Shown here: piece by piece, positions 7,130-12,769 of the stretch
Layout of the letters: the number at the start of each line of letters is the position of its first letter
How positions within the stretch are numbered: the stretch's first letter is position 1
Source of the DNA: Planctomycetaceae bacterium UBA4732
GTDB lineage: Bacteria; Planctomycetota; Planctomycetia; Gemmatales; Gemmataceae
Direction of reading: 5' to 3'
Length of the DNA: 12,769 nucleotides
Assembly: GCA_002404095.1 (NCBI GenBank)
Contig: DHJA01000084.1
Span: 1-12,769 of the forward strand
The notes under the pieces: generated by a model
What the model saw: the letters and a program-made list of their open reading frames with translations, nothing else
Told to the model about the DNA's origin: nothing
The model's database searches: none
Program-made: the position numbers and the translations under genes

Positions 7130-7783
7130 ATGGTAAGACGGCTCCTGACCCTGGTTCTGCTGGTCGGCCTGGTCCTCAGCGGCGAGGATCTCGTCGGACG
7201 ACTGCGGAGCTATCCGCCGCCGGGCGACCAGCAGGGATACGAGCCTCAGCAGCCCATCGCTTTCTCCCATCGTCTCCACGCAGGAGATTTACAAATCTCC
7301 TGTCAATACTGTCACTATGGGGCGGAAAATAGTCGCCATGCGGGCATCCCGGCCGCCGGCATTTGCATGAACTGCCATCGCTTCGTGACGGCCTCGCAAA
7401 AGGCCATGCTCGGCGAAATCCTGGCGGCCCGCAAAGACAACCGGACGCCCGAGCCGGTCGTGTCGCCCGAGCTGCAAAAGCTCTACGACTCCTTGGCGCT
7501 GAACGGCAAGCTGGAGCGGGATCCGGACATGACGCCCCAACCCATAAAGTGGGTGAAGGTCCACAATCTCCCCGATTACGCGTGCTTCGATCACCGGGCC
7601 CACGCGAACGCGGGCGTGGCCTGCCAGCGCTGCCACGGACCCGTGGAGAGCATGGAGCACTTGCGCCAGGCGTCCGACCTTTCCATGGGCTGGTGCGTTA
7701 ACTGCCATCGAGAATGTCAGCGAACCGGCGTGGACGGCAAGGCGGTCCAGCCGTCGCTGGACTGCGCGACCTGTCATCACTGA
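7130..7783 (+). CDS. actA: ACIII subunit ActA, pentahaem cytochrome c
   Basis: A 217-residue membrane-anchored, periplasm-facing cytochrome with five haem c sites: CQYCH (58-62), CMNCH (79-83), CQRCH (165-169), CVNCH (189-193) and CATCH (212-216). The N-terminus MVRRLLTLVLLVGLVL is a signal anchor, and PIAFSHRLH before the first haem matches the ActA/cytochrome c7-like pattern that supplies distal His ligands. Five haems and this length match ActA of known Alternative Complex III. The role is to pass electrons from the ActB Fe-S chain to a soluble or fused cytochrome c or directly to the oxidase. The ATG at 7130 is chosen over the GTG at 7058 because the signal anchor starts there; a modest GAGG lies seven bases upstream. 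The stop is 14 nt before actB. Confidence 0.93.
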   Translation: MVRRLLTLVLLVGLVLSGEDLVGRLRSYPPPGDQQGYEPQQPIAFSHRLHAGDLQISCQYCHYGAENSRHAGIPAAGICMNCHRFVTASQKAMLGEILAARKDNRTPEPVVSPELQKLYDSLALNGKLERDPDMTPQPIKWVKVHNLPDYACFDHRAHANAGVACQRCHGPVESMEHLRQASDLSMGWCVNCHRECQRTGVDGKAVQPSLDCATCHH

Positions 7784-7785
7784 CT

Positions 7786-7791
7786 AGGAGG
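7786..7791 (+). promoter_or_regulatory. Ribosome binding site deciding the actB start
   Basis: AGGAGG, six bases before the ATG at 7798. It fixes the actB start there rather than at an in-frame ATG at 7714 that would overlap actA by 70 bases. Confidence 0.8.
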
Positions 7792-7797
7792 GAGAGG

Positions 7798-10700
7798 ATG
7801 CGTCTTCCAGAGCAGTACCGTCAAGGGCTTGGGCCCCACCGCAACGACGGCGCCGGCCGCCGCGCCCTGCCGGTTCTTACCGGCGCCGACAGCGCTCCGT
7901 TCAGCCGGCGGGACTTCCTGACGCTGGCCGGGTTCGCGCTCGCCGGGGCCGCCGTGGCGGGTTGCCAGCGGGCCCCGGTCCGCTACGCCGAAACGTACCT
8001 CGATCCGCCGGCCGGGCTGATTCCGGGCCGGTCTTATGATTATGCATCGACGTGCGGCGGCTGCAGCGCCGGGTGCGGCCTACTGGTCCGGAATCGCGAC
8101 GGCCGTCCCATCAAGCTCGAAGGCAATCCGGATCATCCGCTGTCGCGCGGCGGGCTTTGCGCCGCCGGGCAGGCGTCGCTCCTGGGACTCTACGACCAGC
8201 AACGCCTGGCCAAACCGCTGGCGGGCGGCCAGCCCGGTGAATGGCAAGACGTGGATCCGGAAGTGGTGCGCCGACTGGAGGCCATTCGGCAGACGAAGGG
8301 GGTCGTGCGCTTCCTGACGGGCCCGGGCCTCAGTCCCGCCGTCCGCGCCTCGATCCGCCGGTTCCTGGACGGTTTCGCCGACGCCCGCCACGTGGTGCAT
8401 GATCCGCGTTCGTGCGCGGCCATTTTGGAGGCGCACGCGCGCACCCACGGGGCCCGTTTGCTGCCGCATTACCATCTGGACAAGGCCGAGGTGATCGTCG
8501 GCTTTGACGCGGACTTTCTCGGCGCCTGGATTTCGCCGGTCGAATTCACGGCCGCCTACCAGGCCGGGCGTCGCCCGGATGAGCCGGGAGGACGATTCTC
8601 TTATCACGTCCAGTTCGAGTCTCTCCTGACGCTCACCGGCGCGAAGGCGGATCAACGGCTGTGCGTCGCTCCGGGAGAGTTGGGCGCGGTGATGGGTCAC
8701 CTGGCCGCACGCCTTGCCGAACTCGCCAAAAACCCCGACCTGGCGCCTCCGATGGGTTCGCTGCCGGAGCCGCCAGTTTCGGGGCGCTTCCTCGACAAGC
8801 TGGCCGCTTCTCTCTGGCAGCATCGGCAACGCAGCGTGGTTCTCTGCGGCAGTCAGGACGCGGACCTCCAGGTGCGCGCGAACGTTCTGAATCACCTCCT
8901 GGACAACTACGGCGCCACCGTGGACCTCGCCCAGCCGTCCTACCAGCGTGACGGCGACGACCGCGAGGTGGAAACACTGCTTCAGGAGCTTCACGACCCG
9001 GAGAGCAAGATCCAGGCCCTCTTCGTCTACCAGAGCAATCCCGTCCATGATCTGCCCGGCGGAGAAACCATCGCGGAGGATCTGAAACGAGTGCCGCTGC
9101 TCGTCAGCCTGGCGCCCCGTCTGGACGAGACGGCGGAACTCGCCCACTTCGTGTGCCCGGACCACCACTACCTGGAAAGCTGGAGCGACGCTGAGCCGGT
9201 GAGCGGAACGGCGAGTTTGGTTCAGCCCGCGATCAGCCCGCTCGGCGACACGCGCTCGGTGTTGGAGAGCCTGGCGGCCTGGACGGGCAAGCCGCGCCCG
9301 GCGTACGACCTTTTGCGCGAACACTGGGAGAAAGAAGTCTTCCCGCGAAGCACGCGGAAAGTCGGCTTCGCGGAATTCTGGGACCGCACCCTGCTCGACG
9401 GCTTCGCGCTTGTCGCGCCGGCGCCTGGCAGGGCGCCAGCCTTCACACCGCCTCCTGCTGTCGCCGCAGCAAGTCCGCGCGACGAGGCGACGTACAGCGT
9501 CGTCCTGTACTCCAAGGTCGGGCTGCCGGATTCCAGCCATGCCTACAACCCCTGGCTTCACGAGTTGCCCGATCCCATCAGCAAAGTCACCTGGGACAAT
9601 TACGCCACCGTGTCGCCGGCGACGGCGGAGAAACTGGGCGTGGCGGACGGCGACCTGCTCCGGCTGGAAACGGGCGGCGACGCGGGAGCGTCCGGCGTCC
9701 TGGAGTTGCCGGTGTGCGTGCAGGCCGGACAGCACGACCGTGTGGTGGGGGCGGCGCTGGGCTACGGGAGCGTGCTCAGCAAGCGCTTCGCCAACATCGG
9801 GCCGTCGTGGCTTCAGGCGGGACCCACCGTGGGGCCGAACGGCCTGGTCGGGAAGAACGCGGCGCCGTTGCTTCAGTGGGTGGAAAGCGGCCTGCATTAC
9901 ACCCGCGATGGCGTGCGCCTGTCCAAGGCCCCCGGGCAGCAGCCCCTGGCTTCGACGCAAGGCAGCAGCTTGCTGACCTTGCCCTCGCGCTTTGCTTCGC
10001 TGGAGAACGAACGGCAACCTATCATCCGCCAGAGAACTCTTCAGGCCCTGCAGCAGGAATCGGCCGGCAAGCCGGACGCCGCGCCTGCCGCCGAAAAAGA
10101 AGATCTCTGGCCGGCGGATCACCCGGAAAAAGGTCTCCACTGGGGCATGGTGATCGACCTCAGCGCATGCACGGGTTGCTCGGCCTGCGTTATCGCTTGC
10201 CAGGCCGAGAACAACATTTCCGTGGTCGGCAAGGACGAGGTCCGGCGGCACCGTGAAATGCACTGGCTGCGCATCGACCGCTACTACATGGAACACGACG
10301 GCGGCGTGGAAGTGGCGCACCAACCCATGTTGTGTCAGCACTGTGGCAACGCCCCGTGTGAAGCGGTCTGCCCGGTCCTGGCGACGGTGCACAGTGAAGA
10401 TGGGCTCAACCAGCAGGTGTACAACCGCTGCGTGGGCACGCGCTACTGCGCCAATAACTGTCCGTACAAGGTGCGGCGGTTCAACTGGTTCGACTACGCC
10501 CACGACGACCTGCTGCAGAACCTGGTCCTCAACCCCGACGTCACCGTCCGGTCGCGCGGGGTCATGGAGAAATGCACCTTCTGCGTGCAACGCATCGAGG
10601 AGGGCAAGGCCGCGGCCGGGGGGAACGGAAAGATTCCGGGCGACGGAGTGGTCCAGACGGCGTGCCAGCAGTCGTGTCCCGCGCAGGCCATCGTGTTCGG

Positions 10701-10863
10701 CAACCTGAACGATCCAACGAGCCGGGTGGCCCGGCTGGCGGCCGGCTCGCGCAGCTACCAGGTCCTGGCGGAGCTGAACGTGCGGCCTTCGGTGAGCTAC
10801 CTCACTCTGGTCAGGAATCGTCCGGCTGGGCGGCCGGAAGGGGAGAGCGAAACGCATGGCTAG
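7798..10863 (+). CDS. actB: ACIII subunit ActB, MopB-like domain fused to Fe-S domain
   Basis: A 1021-residue periplasmic electron-transfer subunit of ACIII. It has a twin-arginine signal SRRDFLTLAGFALAG (36-50) followed by AVAGC (52-56), which could be a lipobox with Cys56 lipidated. The first domain (about 80-770) has the molybdopterin-oxidoreductase fold sequence but is expected to lack Mo cofactor, as in known ActB. It keeps a full C-x2-C-x3-C-x27-C set (Cys86, 89, 93, 121). The second domain (about 780-1000) is a four-cluster ferredoxin-type module: CTGCSACVIAC (from 791), CQHCGNAPCEAVCPV, the ACIII-typical CVGTRYCANNCPYKVRRFNWF, and CTFC with CQQSCPAQAI. These carry electrons from quinol oxidised at ActC towards ActA. 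Its TAG stop overlaps the actC start by eight bases (ATGGCTAG), which suggests translational coupling. The identification as ActB is firm; which clusters are filled cannot be seen. Confidence 0.95.
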   Translation: MRLPEQYRQGLGPHRNDGAGRRALPVLTGADSAPFSRRDFLTLAGFALAGAAVAGCQRAPVRYAETYLDPPAGLIPGRSYDYASTCGGCSAGCGLLVRNRDGRPIKLEGNPDHPLSRGGLCAAGQASLLGLYDQQRLAKPLAGGQPGEWQDVDPEVVRRLEAIRQTKGVVRFLTGPGLSPAVRASIRRFLDGFADARHVVHDPRSCAAILEAHARTHGARLLPHYHLDKAEVIVGFDADFLGAWISPVEFTAAYQAGRRPDEPGGRFSYHVQFESLLTLTGAKADQRLCVAPGELGAVMGHLAARLAELAKNPDLAPPMGSLPEPPVSGRFLDKLAASLWQHRQRSVVLCGSQDADLQVRANVLNHLLDNYGATVDLAQPSYQRDGDDREVETLLQELHDPESKIQALFVYQSNPVHDLPGGETIAEDLKRVPLLVSLAPRLDETAELAHFVCPDHHYLESWSDAEPVSGTASLVQPAISPLGDTRSVLESLAAWTGKPRPAYDLLREHWEKEVFPRSTRKVGFAEFWDRTLLDGFALVAPAPGRAPAFTPPPAVAAASPRDEATYSVVLYSKVGLPDSSHAYNPWLHELPDPISKVTWDNYATVSPATAEKLGVADGDLLRLETGGDAGASGVLELPVCVQAGQHDRVVGAALGYGSVLSKRFANIGPSWLQAGPTVGPNGLVGKNAAPLLQWVESGLHYTRDGVRLSKAPGQQPLASTQGSSLLTLPSRFASLENERQPIIRQRTLQALQQESAGKPDAAPAAEKEDLWPADHPEKGLHWGMVIDLSACTGCSACVIACQAENNISVVGKDEVRRHREMHWLRIDRYYMEHDGGVEVAHQPMLCQHCGNAPCEAVCPVLATVHSEDGLNQQVYNRCVGTRYCANNCPYKVRRFNWFDYAHDDLLQNLVLNPDVTVRSRGVMEKCTFCVQRIEEGKAAAGGNGKIPGDGVVQTACQQSCPAQAIVFGNLNDPTSRVARLAAGSRSYQVLAELNVRPSVSYLTLVRNRPAGRPEGESETHG

Positions 10864-12769
10864 CATCTCCGTCCCCTCGCCGCCCAGTCGGCCTCCCCTC
10901 ATCGTCGGGGACAAGACCGCGGGGCAGGTGACCTCGGACATTTGCGCTCCCCTGGAGCGGCGGGCCGGCGGCTGGTGGTGGCTGGCCTTCCTGGCGGCCG
11001 TCAGCGTCCTGCTGCTCGGCGTCGCCGCCGTCTCCTACCAGCTCGACGTGGGCATCGGCACGTGGGGCCTTAACCGCTCGGTCGGCTGGGCCTTTGACAT
11101 CACGAACTTCGTCTTCTGGATCGGGATCGGTCATGCCGGAACCCTGATCTCGGCCATCCTCTTTCTGTTCCGCCAGAAATGGCGGACCTCGGTCAATCGT
11201 TCCGCGGAGGCGATGACTCTTATTGCGGTGATGTGCGCCGGCATCTTTCCCATCATCCACATGGGCCGGGCGTGGCTGTTTTACTGGATCATCCCCTACC
11301 CCAACGGGCGCGGGCTGTGGATCAATTTCCGCTCGCCGCTGGTCTGGGATTTCGTCGCCATCAGCACCTACTTCCTGATCTCCCTGGTCTTCTGGTACGT
11401 GGGTCTGATCCCGGATCTCGCCACGCTCCGCGACCGCGTCCGGCCGGGATGGTACCGTCGCTTCGTCGGCCTGCTCAGTCTGGGCTGGAACGGGTCGCAC
11501 CGGACCTGGCGTCGCTACGAGGTCGTGTACCTGCTGCTGGCCGGGTTGGCGACGCCGCTGGTCGTCTCAGTCCACTCCATTGTGAGTGCGGACTTCGCCG
11601 CCACCCTGTTGCCCGGCTGGCATTCCACCATCTTTCCGCCCTACTTCGTGACCGGAGCCATCTTCTCCGGCATGGCCATGGTCCTGACCCTGATGCTCGT
11701 GGTCCGCAAGGTCCTGCACCTGGAGGACTACCTGACCCCGCGCCATATCGACGCCATGGCCAAGCTGGTGCTGGCCACGAGTTGCCTGGTGGGATTGTCC
11801 TACGCCATTGAGTTTTTCACGGCGTTTTACGAGGGCAATCCCTACGAGACCTTCACCTTCGCGAATCGCGCCCTCGGCCCGCTGGGGTGGGCCTTTGCCG
11901 TCATGGTGGCCTGCAACGTCCTGTTCCCCCAGCTGTTCTGGTTCCAGGCCGTCCGGCGCCGATTGCTGCTGGTGTTTGCGATCTCCATCCTGGTGAACGT
12001 GGGCATGTGGATGGAGCGATTCGTCATCATCGTGTCGGCGTTGGAGCGGGACTTCCTCCCGTCCAGCTGGACCGGCTACGCGCCGACGTTGATCGAGGTG
12101 GCCACCCTCCTCGGCAGTTTCGGCCTGTTCTTCTCGTGTTTCCTGGCCTTCTGCCGTCTCATGCCGGTGATCGCGATGGCCGAGGTCAAGGGCGTTTTGG
12201 CGCCGAAGCACGATGTTGAGGGGTCAGGGGTCAGGGGTCAGGGGTCAGCCAACCCCATCCCTGTCGGGCCTGACCCCTTGCCCCTTGCCCCGGACCCCTT
12301 GGCTCCCGTGGCCCCAACGGTCATCGTGGCCAGTTTCGCGAAGGAAGAAGACTTGCTGGAGGCGGTACGAGCCGTGCAGAAGCGGGCCTGGCACATCGTC
12401 GATGTATATACCCCCTATCCCGTACACGGCCTGGAGCAGGCGCTCGACTGGCGGCGCTCTTGGCTGCCGGCGGCGTGCTTGCTCGGCGGCGCGGCCGGGG
12501 CCGGGTTGGCCCTGTGGTTCCAGTTCTGGGCGTCGGCGCAGGACTGGCCCATCAATGTGGGAGGCCGGCCATGGAATTCGCTTCCCGCGTTCGTCCCCGT
12601 GGCGTTTGAGAGCATGGTCCTGCTCGCCGGCTACGGCCTGGTGGCAGCCTGGCTCCTTCGCTGCGGGCTGTATCCGGGGAAGAAGGCCCGCACGCCGCTG
12701 ACCGGCGTGACCGACGATCAGTTCGTGTTGGCCGTTCGTAACCCTGTTGTGGCACGGTCTGGAGACCGT
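10856..12769 (+). CDS. actC: ACIII subunit ActC fused in frame to ActD (DUF3341), partial at 3' end
   Basis: One open frame of 638 codons runs to the window end without a stop. Residues 1 to about 454 are ActC, an NrfD/PsrC-family integral membrane quinol-binding subunit with many hydrophobic helices and family-typical stretches such as FDITNFVFWIGIGHAGTLIS, FPIIHMGRAWLFYW and NVGMWMERF. Residues about 455-487 are a Gly/Pro/Asp-rich linker encoded by a heptamer repeat. From about 489 the protein is ActD: VIVASFAKEEDLLEAV, VDVYTPYPVHGLEQAL, two membrane helices, and the DUF3341 signature around NVGGRPWNSLPAFVPVAFE. Normally ActC and ActD are separate proteins. The only in-frame start near the junction is GTG 12308, which has no purine-rich site upstream, so a true fusion is more likely than a separate actD. 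The ATG overlaps the end of actB, with AGGGGAG about ten bases before it. The 3' end of ActD lies outside the window. Confidence 0.9.
   Translation, partial: MASISVPSPPSRPPLIVGDKTAGQVTSDICAPLERRAGGWWWLAFLAAVSVLLLGVAAVSYQLDVGIGTWGLNRSVGWAFDITNFVFWIGIGHAGTLISAILFLFRQKWRTSVNRSAEAMTLIAVMCAGIFPIIHMGRAWLFYWIIPYPNGRGLWINFRSPLVWDFVAISTYFLISLVFWYVGLIPDLATLRDRVRPGWYRRFVGLLSLGWNGSHRTWRRYEVVYLLLAGLATPLVVSVHSIVSADFAATLLPGWHSTIFPPYFVTGAIFSGMAMVLTLMLVVRKVLHLEDYLTPRHIDAMAKLVLATSCLVGLSYAIEFFTAFYEGNPYETFTFANRALGPLGWAFAVMVACNVLFPQLFWFQAVRRRLLLVFAISILVNVGMWMERFVIIVSALERDFLPSSWTGYAPTLIEVATLLGSFGLFFSCFLAFCRLMPVIAMAEVKGVLAPKHDVEGSGVRGQGSANPIPVGPDPLPLAPDPLAPVAPTVIVASFAKEEDLLEAVRAVQKRAWHIVDVYTPYPVHGLEQALDWRRSWLPAACLLGGAAGAGLALWFQFWASAQDWPINVGGRPWNSLPAFVPVAFESMVLLAGYGLVAAWLLRCGLYPGKKARTPLTGVTDDQFVLAVRNPVVARSGDR
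12220..12297. repeat. GGGGTCA heptamer tandem repeat with imperfect inverted copy inside actC-actD
   Basis: Four perfect copies of GGGGTCA lie head to tail at 12220-12247. After a 24-nt spacer come complementary heptamers TGACCCC, TTGCCCC, TTGCCCC and a diverged GGACCCC (12271-12297, one base shared at the join). The two arms can form an imperfect stem. The block is about 78 nt, a multiple of three, and is read through as EGSGVRGQGSANPIPVGPDPLPLAPDP between ActC and ActD. Tandem GGGGTCA blocks of this kind usually lie between genes in some bacterial genomes; being inside a protein is unusual. Confidence 0.85.

Noticed and set aside
8080..10941. 953-codon open frame on the minus strand antisense to actB
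   Set aside because: It lies opposite a clearly identified gene, its product is rich in Arg, Ala, His and Val with no domain, and such long antisense frames are a normal effect of high-GC codon use.
12220..12247. CRISPR-like array
   Set aside because: The units are 7 bp and directly adjacent with no spacers, so this is a simple tandem repeat.
12754..12769. Inverted repeat ACGGTCT-GG-AGACCGT at the window end
   Set aside because: It is short, lies inside the ActD reading frame, and its context is cut off by the window end, so no function can be argued.

Overview
This is a high-GC, gene-dense bacterial window whose genes face away from a central spacer. It ends inside the operon for an Alternative Complex III (ACIII, a quinol:cytochrome c oxidoreductase without bc1-type haems). 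Good GGAGG-type ribosome binding sites, a twin-arginine signal, a pentahaem cytochrome and ACIII subunits point to a Gram-negative aerobe. The gene mix (CBS protein, P-type H+-ATPase, UspA, ACIII) and the short hairpin repeats suggest Planctomycetota, but this is an impression, not a proof.

Layout. Minus strand, read from 3526 down to 127: a two-CBS-domain protein, a plasma-membrane-type H+-pumping P-ATPase, and a short UspA stub. The stub's stop codon lies at the edge of a ~112-nt hairpin with terminal inverted repeats (MITE-like). Between the divergent blocks is about 530 nt with no convincing gene (3527-4060). Plus strand, 4061-6368: a YgaP-like membrane rhodanese followed by a CoA-disulfide reductase fused to a second rhodanese, a pair suited to persulfide and thiol-redox handling. 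Plus strand, 6656 to the end: a Rieske gene interrupted by an in-frame TAG between its two cluster-binding motifs, then actA (pentahaem cytochrome c), actB (Tat-exported MopB-like plus Fe-S protein) and actC (NrfD/PsrC-like). actC continues without a stop into an ActD (DUF3341) domain that runs off the window.

How the parts work together. ActC should oxidise quinol in the membrane. Electrons would pass through ActB's Fe-S clusters to ActA's haems and on to a terminal oxidase, probably encoded downstream. ActD is the small two-helix subunit. The H+-ATPase, CBS protein and UspA look like an ion-homeostasis and stress group. The YgaP/CoA-disulfide reductase pair deals with reactive sulfur.

Most notable: (1) the Rieske remnant (TAG between CPHLGC and CPCHKG, no normal C-terminus) whose frame runs on into actA; (2) an apparent ActC-ActD fusion whose linker is encoded by four perfect GGGGTCA heptamers and an imperfect inverted copy, suggesting a repeat element bridged two genes; (3) the MITE-like hairpin next to the truncated uspA.
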